Assembly (NCBI GenBank): GCA_900298995.1
Contig: OMIC01000040.1
Span: 163,511 to 227,510 of the forward strand
Reading direction: 5' to 3'
DNA from: Hyphomicrobiaceae bacterium
GTDB lineage: Bacteria > Pseudomonadota > Alphaproteobacteria > Rhizobiales > Aestuariivirgaceae
DNA: 64,000 nt
Part shown: positions 40,596 to 50,068 of the stretch, one piece after another
How positions within the stretch are numbered: the first letter of the stretch is position 1
Layout of the letters: each line of letters begins with the position of its first letter
The notes under the pieces: generated by a model
The model's database searches: none
Seen by the model: the letters and a program-made list of their open reading frames with translations, nothing else
Told to the model about the DNA's origin: nothing
Made by a program: the position numbers and the translations under genes

Positions 40596-43532
40596 TCAGT
40601 GGGCCTCGTCCCAGTTCGGTGCAGCGCGCGCATCGACCTGGAGGGGCACGCTGAGCCGGACCGCGGGCTCGGGGGCGGCGACCATCACCCGGCGGACCAC
40701 CTCCATGGTGGCCTCGGCATCCGCGGCAGGACATTCGAGGATCAGCTCGTCATGAACCTGGAGCAGCATGCGGGCGGAAAGCCCGGCCTGCGCCAGCGCA
40801 TCAGGCATGCGGATCATGGCGCGGCGGATGATGTCGGCGGCAGCACCCTGGATCGGTGCGTTGATGGCGGCGCGCTCGAGGAATGCGCGTTCGGAGGGGT
40901 TGGGCGAAGAGATGCGCGGGAAGTGCATGCGCCGGCCGAAGATCGTCTCGACATAGCCCTGGGCGCGGGCCTGCTGCCTCGTGGCTTCCATGTAGTCGCG
41001 GATGCCGGGGAAGCGCCTGAAATAGGTGCGGATGTACTCGCCCGCCTCCTCGCGCCCGATGCCCAGCTGATTGGCGAGGCCGAAAGCCGAGATGCCGTAG
41101 ATGATGCCGAAGTTGATGGCCTTAGCGCGGCGGCGCACCATGGGGTCCATTCCGGCGAGCGGCACGCCGAACATTTCCGAGGCGGTCATGGCGTGAATGT
41201 CCTGGCCCTCGGCAAAGGCCTTCTTGAGTTGCGGCACATCGGCGACATGGGCGACAACGCGCAGCTCGATCTGGCTGTAGTCGGCGCTGATGAGGCTCTT
41301 GCCTTTCGGCGCGATGAAGGCCTGGCGTATCTTGCGCCCTTCCTCGGTGCGCACCGGAATGTTCTGGAGATTGGGGTCGGTCGAGGCGAGACGCCCGGTG
41401 GAGGTTGCCGCCAGCGAATAGGAGGTGTGGACGCGCCGCGTCTCCGGGTTGATGTAGTTGGGGAGCGCATCGGTGTAGGTCGAGCGCAGCTTGGTGAGCT
41501 GCCGCCAGTCGAGCACACGGCGGGCGAGCGCCACGCCCTGGGAGGCGAGTTCTTCGAGCGCGTCCGAGTCGGTGCTCCAGGCGCCGGTTGCCGTCTTGCG
41601 GCCGCCCGCAAGGCCCATGCGGCCAAACAGAATGTCACCGAGCTGTTTTGGCGAACCGATGTTGAAGCGCTCGCCGGCCAGTTCATAGACCTCGGTCTCG
41701 ATGGCCGCCGCAGCGGCGGCAAGCTCGTTCGAAAGGCGGCGCAGCAACTCCGGATCGACGAGGATGCCTTCCATCTCCATGGCGGCCAGAACCGCCACCA
41801 GCGGACGCTCGAGCGTTTCATAGACGGTGCGCTTGCCCATGGCCGCAAGGCGCGGCTTGAGCAGCAGCCAGAGTCGCAGCGTCACGTCGGCGTCTTCCGC
41901 GGCATAGCGCGTGGCCTCGGGGATGGCGACGCGGTCGAAGGTGACCATGGACTTGCCCGAGCCCGCCACATCCTTGAAGGCAATGCATTTGTGATTGAGG
42001 TGGCGCTGAGAGAGCTCATCCATGCCATGGCCGACATCGCCCGACTCCAGCACGTAGGAGATGAGCATGGTGTCATCGATGGGCGAGACGGCAATGCCGT
42101 TCCGCTTGAGGACCTCGATATCGTATTTGAGGTTCTGGCCAATCTTGAGAATGGATGAATCCTCGAGCAGCGGCTTGAGAAGGCCGAGCGCCTGCGCCGC
42201 CGGGATCTGCCCGTCCAGCAGGCCGCCGCCGAACAGGCCGCCATCGGCCGCGCTGTGGCCAAGCGGGATGTAGCAGGCCTTGCCGGGCGCAACCGCCAGC
42301 GACACGCCCACGAGCCGGGCGCGCATCGAATCCAGCGAATCCGTTTCCGTATCGACCGCCAGATAGCCGGTCTCGCGCGCCGCCGCGATCCAGTCCGTCA
42401 GTGTACGGAGCGATGTGACCGTCTCATAGGACTCATGCACGAAGGGGATGGCCAGAAGCTCTGCCTCGCCGGGGCGGGATGAGGGCTGCGGCGTGCCAGA
42501 TGCCGCCGGGAGCGGCTCGGCCCGAGTGCGGCGAGCCGCCGGTTTTTCGTCCGCGCCCGGCGCATCCGCGGCGGCGCCGTCTGGCGGCCAGAAAGACACT
42601 TCGACGGCCACGGGCTCGATGGCCGACGGGTCACAGTCGAGCTCGCCTGCCACCTTGCGGGTGAAGCTCGAAAACTCCAGCGCCTTGAGAAAGCCGATGA
42701 GCTGCGTGGGCTTCGGCGCCTCGACGGCGAAATCCGCCACGTCGTGTTCGACCGGCACGTGATCGTCGAGCGTCACCAGTTTCCTGGAAATGCGCGCCTG
42801 CTCGGCGAAGGTGATCAGGTTCTCCCGGCGCTTCTGCTGCTTGATCTCGGGCGCGCGGGCGAGAAGGGTTTCAAGGTCGCCATAGTCATTGATGAGCTGG
42901 GCAGCGGTCTTGACGCCGATGCCCGGGACGCCCGGCACATTGTCAACCGAGTCGCCCGCGAGCGCCTGGACATCGATGACCTTTCCAGGCGTGACGCCGA
43001 ATTTCTCCAGGACCTCGGCCTCGGCGACCTCGCGGTCCTTCATGGTGTCATAGAGGGCGACACCGGGGCGCACGAGCTGCATCAGGTCCTTGTCGGAGGA
43101 GACGATGCGGCAGGTGGCGCCCGCCTCCACGGCCTGGCGGGCATAGGTCGCGATCAAGTCATCGGCTTCGTAATTGGCCTGTTCCACGCTTGCCACGTTG
43201 AAGGCGCGCGTGGCCTGGCGGATGAGGCCGAATTGCGGGCGCAGATCGGCCGGGGGCTCCGGCCGCTGGGCCTTGTACTCAGGGTAGATGGCATTGCGGA
43301 AGGACTTCGAGGAATGGTCGAAGATGACCGCGAGATGCGTCGGCCGGTGGCCGGAATTGGTCTCCTTGAGGAGCTTCCACAGCATGTTGCAGAAACCCTG
43401 GACGGCACCCACGGGCAGCCCGTCGGACTTGCGGGTCAGCGGTGGCAGCGCGTGGTAGGCGCGGAAGATATAGCCCGAGCCATCGATGAGATAGAGATGG
43501 TCGCCGGGCCTGAGGCGGTGGGACAAGGTCAT
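40596..43532 (-). CDS. polA: DNA polymerase I
   Basis: A 978-residue repair and Okazaki-fragment-processing polymerase with all three domains. The 5'-3' nuclease (1 to about 300) has LIDGSGYIFRAYHAL, IVSSDKDLMQL and DNVPGVPGIG. The 3'-5' proofreading domain is probably active because AVDTETDSLDSMRA keeps the DxE pair. The polymerase has motif A SADYSQIELRV, motif B RRRAKAINFGIIYG and motif C VHDELILE. An Ala/Pro-rich linker (about 310-350) joins the first two. It follows the zinc dehydrogenase gene by 39 bp. Confidence 0.97.
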   Translation of the reverse strand: MTLSHRLRPGDHLYLIDGSGYIFRAYHALPPLTRKSDGLPVGAVQGFCNMLWKLLKETNSGHRPTHLAVIFDHSSKSFRNAIYPEYKAQRPEPPADLRPQFGLIRQATRAFNVASVEQANYEADDLIATYARQAVEAGATCRIVSSDKDLMQLVRPGVALYDTMKDREVAEAEVLEKFGVTPGKVIDVQALAGDSVDNVPGVPGIGVKTAAQLINDYGDLETLLARAPEIKQQKRRENLITFAEQARISRKLVTLDDHVPVEHDVADFAVEAPKPTQLIGFLKALEFSSFTRKVAGELDCDPSAIEPVAVEVSFWPPDGAAADAPGADEKPAARRTRAEPLPAASGTPQPSSRPGEAELLAIPFVHESYETVTSLRTLTDWIAAARETGYLAVDTETDSLDSMRARLVGVSLAVAPGKACYIPLGHSAADGGLFGGGLLDGQIPAAQALGLLKPLLEDSSILKIGQNLKYDIEVLKRNGIAVSPIDDTMLISYVLESGDVGHGMDELSQRHLNHKCIAFKDVAGSGKSMVTFDRVAIPEATRYAAEDADVTLRLWLLLKPRLAAMGKRTVYETLERPLVAVLAAMEMEGILVDPELLRRLSNELAAAAAAIETEVYELAGERFNIGSPKQLGDILFGRMGLAGGRKTATGAWSTDSDALEELASQGVALARRVLDWRQLTKLRSTYTDALPNYINPETRRVHTSYSLAATSTGRLASTDPNLQNIPVRTEEGRKIRQAFIAPKGKSLISADYSQIELRVVAHVADVPQLKKAFAEGQDIHAMTASEMFGVPLAGMDPMVRRRAKAINFGIIYGISAFGLANQLGIGREEAGEYIRTYFRRFPGIRDYMEATRQQARAQGYVETIFGRRMHFPRISSPNPSERAFLERAAINAPIQGAAADIIRRAMIRMPDALAQAGLSARMLLQVHDELILECPAADAEATMEVVRRVMVAAPEPAVRLSVPLQVDARAAPNWDEAH

Positions 43533-43571
43533 GGACGCACTATGCCACCGGCGGGCGGCCGAGGCCAGACA

Positions 43572-44621
43572 TCAGGCCTGCATGCGGTCGATGACCGTGA
43601 CGCCGACGCCCGCATAGCCATCCATCGCCCGGAGCGCCGCATCCGCTTCGGACAGGCCGATGCGCCGCGTGATCATGCGGGCAGGATCGAGACGGCCGGC
43701 GGCGATCATGCCGAGCAGCGGCGAAAACCGGCTGGCGGCGATGCCGCGCGTGCCGAACAGCGAGATCTGCCGGGCATAGACGGTTTCCAGCAGCGGCAGC
43801 GGCGGCGCGGCGTGGGTGCCGAGCGGCTGTCCGATCTGCACATGGCGGCCGAGCTTGCGCAGGCTGCGCATGGAATTCTGGATGGTCGCGGTGATGCCGA
43901 GCCCGTCAATCGACACATGGGCGCCGCCACCGGTCATGTCGCGCACGGCAAGCGCGGCGTCTCCGACCGCCGTGGGATTCAGGGTAGCGCTGGCGCCCAG
44001 CCGGCGGGCCATGGCAAGCGCCTCGTCATTGATGTCGACAGCGAGAACCTGCGCGCCGATCGCCGCGCCGATCATCACCGCCGAGAGGCCAACGCCGCCA
44101 CAGCCGTGAATGGCCAGCCATTCACCGGGTTTCAGACCGGCACGATCGACAAGGCCGCGGAAAGCGGTGGTGAGGCGGCAGCCCATGGCGGCGGCCTCGG
44201 CAAAGCCGAGGGAGTCGGGCAGCTTCACCACATTGAAATCGGCGTGCGGCACTGCGAGTTGCTCGGCGAAGGCGCCCCAGCCTGAAAAGCCCACGACAAA
44301 CTGATGATTGCAGATGGTGGGCTCGCCGCCGCGGCAATCGGGGCATGTGCCGCAGGCGAGGATGAACGGCGCAGTGACCCGGTCGCCGACACGGACGTTG
44401 CGGCAGGCCGGCCCCGCCGCGATCACCGTGCCCGCGAATTCATGGCCGGGCACATGCGGCAGCGCGACGTCGGGATCGACACCGCTCCAGCCGTGATGAT
44501 CCGAGCGGCAGACGCCGCAGGCCTCGATCTTCAGCACCACGCCATCAGGCGGGCAGGCCGGATCGGGAACGGTCCTCACCTCGAGCGGGCCGCGATAGGA
44601 TTCAAAGACGGCAGCTTTCAT
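43572..44621 (-). CDS. Zinc-dependent alcohol dehydrogenase family protein
   Basis: A medium-chain dehydrogenase of 349 residues. Catalytic zinc ligands lie in ACGVCRSDHHGW and HVPGHEFAG. Structural zinc is held by CGTCPDCRGGEPTIC, and the Rossmann motif is GCGGVGLSAV. The start at 44621 gives the standard MKAAVFE N terminus. It is divergent from the glutathione-dependent formaldehyde dehydrogenase gene (124-bp gap), so it may serve alcohol or aldehyde metabolism. The exact substrate cannot be told. Confidence 0.9.
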   Translation of the reverse strand: MKAAVFESYRGPLEVRTVPDPACPPDGVVLKIEACGVCRSDHHGWSGVDPDVALPHVPGHEFAGTVIAAGPACRNVRVGDRVTAPFILACGTCPDCRGGEPTICNHQFVVGFSGWGAFAEQLAVPHADFNVVKLPDSLGFAEAAAMGCRLTTAFRGLVDRAGLKPGEWLAIHGCGGVGLSAVMIGAAIGAQVLAVDINDEALAMARRLGASATLNPTAVGDAALAVRDMTGGGAHVSIDGLGITATIQNSMRSLRKLGRHVQIGQPLGTHAAPPLPLLETVYARQISLFGTRGIAASRFSPLLGMIAAGRLDPARMITRRIGLSEADAALRAMDGYAGVGVTVIDRMQA

Positions 44622-44745
44622 GGACCACACCTCCAGCCGGAATCTGTTAGCGCCCGGGCCGGCCAAACGCCAGCCCGGATGACAGACGCGCCTCGCTGTG
44701 GGATAGCTGCAGACCCGCGATCAGCGGATGAATGGAGGATGGACG

Positions 44746-45873
<1,128 letters not shown>

Positions 45874-45876
45874 GGT

Positions 45877-47316
45877 TCAGGCCCCTGCCCCGCGCGAGAC
45901 TGCCGTCCTGTCGGCGTCGATGAAGGCGACAAGCTGCCTCGCGACATCGGTATAGAGCTGCAGCTTGCCTGTCTCGAGAGGCTCGGTGAGGAGCTGCAGC
46001 AGAACGAGATCCTCGCCATCCGCAAAGGCTGGCCCCAGGCCGCAGAAGAAGAAGCCGAGATCGCGGGCAGCCGTGATCAGCTGCGGCAGGCCAGGATCGT
46101 TCGCCAGCGCGGAGAGCTGCACCGAGCGCGCACCCAGCGAGCGGACATCGCGGAGCGCCTGGGCCAGCTCGATGGCGCAGCTGGTGCCGATCCGGGTGAA
46201 GCGGATGACACCGTAGCCGCGGTCATTGACGCGCAGGCGGGTGAGCGAGTCCGCAGACGCCGGGGCCGCTGGCTGGGCCTTCGTGAGCCGGACGCCGAGG
46301 CTGTCGTAGATGTTCGCCAGCACATCCTGATAGGGACCCGCAGCCTGGAGAGTGCGCGGGGGCGGCGGCTGCACGAAGCCGAAGGTGCGGAGATAGCTCT
46401 GGCGCTGTCCTGCGGTGGGGCAGGCGACATCCCGTGGCCGGAAGCTTTCGGGATTGGCGCCAAGCAGCACGGCACAGACCGGCATGCCGGAGCGCTCGTC
46501 ATTGCGCTGGGAGAAGGTGTGGATGGTGAGAGCCTCGGAATAGACGCCATGCAGGCCCTGCCCCGGCGCCTCCTCCGAGAGCCGCGCCGTCATGCGTTCC
46601 AGCAGGTGACGGCCGCGGTAGGCCGGCAGCACGACGGCTTCGCCGCGTTCGGCAACCAGCGCGCCGGGATCGCGTTCCAGCGCGAGATGGCCGATGACGT
46701 CGCCGCGGCGATCGCGCGCCACCACGGGAAGCAATTCGCCCCTCTCCACGCGCGCCCAGTATTTCTGGGGCGAGAAGACATCGGCATGGACGTAGTGATG
46801 GCCATAGACGTCGAGAAAGCAGCGGGCGATGGAGACAGCGTCACGTTTCTCGGCAAGACTGATCTCGACATCATCGGCGAGCGGCGGCTCCTCCGGCGCT
46901 GGGCCAACCGCCGGTGCGGGAAACAGGGCTTCAGCCGTTCCGTTCAGGCCACGATGCAGGCTGACCTCCCAGTTGTCGATGCCGCTTTCGTGACAGGAGA
47001 CACCGGCACCCGGCCGCATGCGGCTGCCCAGCGAGGCCATGATCCCGGCGAAGCGGGCGTGGCCATGCAGCACGATCCGCACCCGCGCCTCGTCATGGAC
47101 GAGCGACAGCGCGACATGCGCGCGCGCATCGCCCGAGGCGCCTTCCGAGAGCAGAAGCCACGCCTCGGCGCTGTCGGCGGAGATCAGGCCCGCACAGGCC
47201 AGGGGCGCCCCCTCGGCGAGAGCCGCCTCGCGGACAAAACTGCGCACCAGATCGCTGCGCGATGCACCGAGGAGGAGGTGCAGCTCGCTGGACCTCGCGG
47301 GGGACTTAACTTTCAT
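45877..47316 (-). CDS. GNAT-family acetyltransferase with N-terminal anti-sigma/HATPase-like domain
   Basis: A 479-residue protein of uncertain function. Residues about 150-310 form a GNAT domain: HHYVHADVFSPQKYWARV, VIGHLALERDPG, GEAVVLPAYRGRHLLERM (acetyl-CoA loop) and YSEALTIHTFSQR. The first 130 residues (SELHLLLGASRSDLVRSFVREAAL...) look like a degenerate RsbW-type anti-sigma/ATPase domain. I do not see intact N, G1 or G2 boxes. The C-terminal 130 residues may be a second, decayed acyltransferase-like domain. The start at 47316 is the first ATG matching the domain. It lies 98 bp downstream of the lactonase gene on the same strand. Confidence 0.7.
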   Translation of the reverse strand: MKVKSPARSSELHLLLGASRSDLVRSFVREAALAEGAPLACAGLISADSAEAWLLLSEGASGDARAHVALSLVHDEARVRIVLHGHARFAGIMASLGSRMRPGAGVSCHESGIDNWEVSLHRGLNGTAEALFPAPAVGPAPEEPPLADDVEISLAEKRDAVSIARCFLDVYGHHYVHADVFSPQKYWARVERGELLPVVARDRRGDVIGHLALERDPGALVAERGEAVVLPAYRGRHLLERMTARLSEEAPGQGLHGVYSEALTIHTFSQRNDERSGMPVCAVLLGANPESFRPRDVACPTAGQRQSYLRTFGFVQPPPPRTLQAAGPYQDVLANIYDSLGVRLTKAQPAAPASADSLTRLRVNDRGYGVIRFTRIGTSCAIELAQALRDVRSLGARSVQLSALANDPGLPQLITAARDLGFFFCGLGPAFADGEDLVLLQLLTEPLETGKLQLYTDVARQLVAFIDADRTAVSRGAGA

Positions 47317-47414
47317 GACGGACAATCCTTGCTTACATGCCGTGAGCGGCCCGCGCGGACCATAGACGCTGGCTGGGTGCGGGGAAAGATGCGGTGATGG
47401 CGCGGCGGGGCTGC

Positions 47415-49379
47415 TCAGGCCGAGCTGATGCGGGCGACGCCATAGGGTCCGAGGGCTATGGCGGTGAGCCGCCTCACCTGCTCGCCATCGCGCGAGAAGG
47501 CGTCCGGATCGGTGGCGATGCGCCGGAAGTTCGCCTCTGCGAGGCAATGGATGGTGGCCGCCCCCGGAAGCCCTGTGACTTTCACCGTGCGGGGCGCGGC
47601 CGTGAGATTTGCAAGCCAGAGTTCCCGCCCGGTTGCCGATCGATATGCGAGCGCGGCGATGCCCTGAGGATCGCCGCAGACGGTCTCAAGCCGCCTGTTG
47701 CCGCTCGCCGGGGCAAGGCCCGCGACGAGATGGTAGACGGGATGGACAAGCGCCTTCGCGTCATCATACCAGGGCTGGGCGACGTCTGCCCGGCGATGAA
47801 TGAGGCCCTGCGGTCCGGTGAGCGCGCCAAGCGCGATGCTGGCAAGCCCTTCCTCCGCAAAGCCGGCCACGAGACCGAGGTTCCATGCCGCCGCGAACAG
47901 ACCGCGCTGCCGCGGGTCCATGCCGGCGAGGCAGATGCGCGCATTGTCGGGATTGCCGGCCACGGCAGCACCATAGGGATTGGCGCGGGCGGCGATGGCT
48001 GAGGGTCCGAGATGATAGGGCAGCCGCCCGGTCATGGCGCGCACCGAGGCCGCAATGGACGGGATCGACTGCAGGGTCTCCATGACGGAGATGTCGTCTG
48101 CGGCGTGAACGATCGGGCAGACACTGTGGGTCACGAAATCGAACAGGCCGCGCGGCAGCGGCTTGCGGTTCAACTCGGTGAAATAGGAGAGCATGCCGCC
48201 ACCCACCGCCACGCCGGGAAACGCCTGACGCACGGCGGCGGCCATGTCGGCATAGTCCGGGCCCCAGGGACGCGGGGTGCCCGGCTGGAAGGACGCGAGG
48301 TCGTGGGCCTGGGTGATCACGATGGCATCCGGCACATAGGCGGCGGCCTGCATCTCGGCGGCGATCGCCGCCACTTCCTGACGCGCCGGGGCCTTGGCCG
48401 GCAGAATCATCTCAAGGGTCGAGCGGGCACCGGACTTCGCACGCAGTTCTCGGAAGGCCGCCGCCGCAGCGCGCTGTCCGGGAAGACGGCCATCGATCTG
48501 ACAGACGAGATGGGCGGCCCGCAGCCGCGCGACGAGATCCGCCGTCTCGACGGCGTGGCCGGCCTCCAACATCGGAACGCCGACGCCGATCTGCGGGATG
48601 CGGCCGCGCACGCCGCCGACCTCGAGGCTGACCGCCGCATCGGGGGCCGCCGCCCTGCGCCGGGCGGGCTTGCCCGAAATGGTGACGGTGATCGTCTGCG
48701 TGAAGGGCGTGTCCTTGCGGACAGTGTAGGGCCAGGGGTCGAGAAGCGAGCAGACATAGGTCTTGTAGGAGGCATCCATCCAGTTGCGATGATCCTCCAT
48801 CTCGAACTTGTTGCCCTCCATCAGCACACTCGCTGTGACGCCCGGCGCCACGGTGTGCGTCAGCGCGCGGATGTCGAAGATCGGCTGGCCGGGACTGATG
48901 AGCCGCGGAAAGCGGCCCTTGCGCCGCTTGCCACTGGTGTGGAGGATCTCGACGGGTTCACCGGCAACACCTGCCAGTGGATGCAGCACGACAAATCCCG
49001 TGCGGTTGGTCAGGAAGTCGGTCAGGGGCGTGGCAGTGGCCGAAAAGCGGACCTCGCCATCGGAGCGACCTTCGATGATCGCGGCATAGCGAATGGCCTG
49101 GGTCTCATCACGGCAGGTGGCGGTGTACCGCACCGTGAAGCTGTCACGGGCCTGGCGGATCTTCAGGCCCTCGATCACCGGCGCATAGGTGTTCCAGTTC
49201 CTGTCGCGTACCAGATAGGCGACGCCGCGCAGGACTTCCCTGCCGCCATGGCGGATGTAGCGCAGCGCGCCATTGTCGAACATGGCGGTGATGGGGCCGG
49301 CAGAAAGAATGCGCCGCTTCGGCTCCGGTACATTCGTTCCCGTCAGCCTGACGGCACGGGTGAGGACATTTGCTGCCAT
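47415..49379 (-). CDS. apnL: ApnL-like sugar-acid lactonase (D-apionate lactonase family)
   Basis: A 654-residue protein with no signal peptide. The N-terminal half has a run I recognise from the D-apionate lactonase family: FLVRDRNWNTYAPVIEGL, LTDFLTNRTGFVVLHPLAGVAG, DIRALTH and EMEDHRNWMDASYKTYV. The middle resembles a TIM barrel (VGVPMLEAGH, HSVCPIVHAADDISVMET) and the end a beta-sandwich. ApnL opens D-apionolactone to D-apionate; this substrate is inferred from family likeness and from the Gfo/Idh gene at 59300. The ATG at 49379 has AGGAG about 7 bases upstream. An Lrp regulator is 103 bp upstream on the same strand. Confidence 0.65.
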   Translation of the reverse strand: MAANVLTRAVRLTGTNVPEPKRRILSAGPITAMFDNGALRYIRHGGREVLRGVAYLVRDRNWNTYAPVIEGLKIRQARDSFTVRYTATCRDETQAIRYAAIIEGRSDGEVRFSATATPLTDFLTNRTGFVVLHPLAGVAGEPVEILHTSGKRRKGRFPRLISPGQPIFDIRALTHTVAPGVTASVLMEGNKFEMEDHRNWMDASYKTYVCSLLDPWPYTVRKDTPFTQTITVTISGKPARRRAAAPDAAVSLEVGGVRGRIPQIGVGVPMLEAGHAVETADLVARLRAAHLVCQIDGRLPGQRAAAAAFRELRAKSGARSTLEMILPAKAPARQEVAAIAAEMQAAAYVPDAIVITQAHDLASFQPGTPRPWGPDYADMAAAVRQAFPGVAVGGGMLSYFTELNRKPLPRGLFDFVTHSVCPIVHAADDISVMETLQSIPSIAASVRAMTGRLPYHLGPSAIAARANPYGAAVAGNPDNARICLAGMDPRQRGLFAAAWNLGLVAGFAEEGLASIALGALTGPQGLIHRRADVAQPWYDDAKALVHPVYHLVAGLAPASGNRRLETVCGDPQGIAALAYRSATGRELWLANLTAAPRTVKVTGLPGAATIHCLAEANFRRIATDPDAFSRDGEQVRRLTAIALGPYGVARISSA

Positions 49380-49482
49380 GATCGGCTCCTGACTGCGCTT
49401 GGCAATCTCGCTGCTTCGGAGGCTGCAGATGAACGCAGGGACGCGGGCAGTGTCAACCACCGTTATCGGAGACTGCGGCGGC

Positions 49483-49950
49483 TCAGGAAATTCGAGCAAG
49501 CCCGGTCTTCACGCGGCGCAGCGGGATCGAACTCTCGATTGACGCAACACCGGGAACCTTGGTGAAGCGGCCCACCAGAAAGCGTTCGAACTCCGCGAGA
49601 CCCCGCGTCGAGACCCGCAGGAGATAGTCCCGGTTTCCGGTCATCAGCCAGCAGTCCACGACCTCCGGAAAGGCGCGGATGGCCGCCTCGAACTTCGCCA
49701 GGGCGCTGTCGACCTGCCTGTCGAGTTTCACAGAGACGAAGACCGAAAAGCCGAAGCCGAGCTCAACCTCGTCAATCAGCGCCGCATAGCCGCTGATGAT
49801 GCGGGCTTCCTCGAGCAGGCGCACCCGGCGTGCCACGGCGGAGGCCGAGAGCCCCACGCAGTCGGCGAGTTCGTTGATGGTCGTGCGCCCGTCCTCCTGC
49901 AGGATTCGCAGGATCGCCATGCTGGTCTTGTCCGGTGATGTGGAAATCAT
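49483..49950 (-). CDS. Lrp/AsnC-family transcriptional regulator
   Basis: A 155-residue feast/famine regulator. The N-terminal HTH (about 8-60) has LQEDGRTTINELADCVGLSASAVARRVRLLEEARII. The C-terminal RAM ligand-binding domain contains VSVKLDRQ, FPEVVDCWLMTGNRDYLLRV and a terminal IPLRRVKTG. It starts at the ATG at 49950, with a TTG just before as an alternative. It is divergent from the transketolase/E1-like gene, the usual layout for an Lrp protein that controls its neighbour and itself in response to an amino or keto acid. Confidence 0.92.
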   Translation of the reverse strand: MISTSPDKTSMAILRILQEDGRTTINELADCVGLSASAVARRVRLLEEARIISGYAALIDEVELGFGFSVFVSVKLDRQVDSALAKFEAAIRAFPEVVDCWLMTGNRDYLLRVSTRGLAEFERFLVGRFTKVPGVASIESSIPLRRVKTGLARIS

Positions 49951-50068
49951 CAATGAAACTCTGTTTTTTCGCGATAGTCACCAATATATCTCATTCCATT
50001 CGCCAGAAAAGTTAAAATCTCCGAAGGTTCCGGACCAAGCTCGGTCAGGAAGCGGAGGAGCTTTCACG
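49951..50068. promoter_or_regulatory. AT-rich divergent control region between lrp-like and transketolase-like genes
   Basis: This 118-bp gap is richer in A/T than its surroundings. A TATATT (complement of 49983-49988) fits a -10 for the regulator and TAAAAT at 50013-50018 fits a -10 for the enzyme gene. -35 elements are weak in both directions. A run of six T residues and imperfect ACT...TTTTC...GCGA repeats could be Lrp-type sites. GGAGGAG near 50055-50061 is the enzyme's ribosome-binding site. Confidence 0.4.

Noticed and set aside
40584..42158. Long plus-strand frame opposite polA
   Set aside because: Antisense to the polymerase domain of polA; composition typical of a shadow frame.
48012..49565. 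A 517-codon plus-strand frame opposite the lactonase gene
   Set aside because: No domain signature, while the opposite strand encodes a coherent ApnL-like protein with a good ribosome-binding site.
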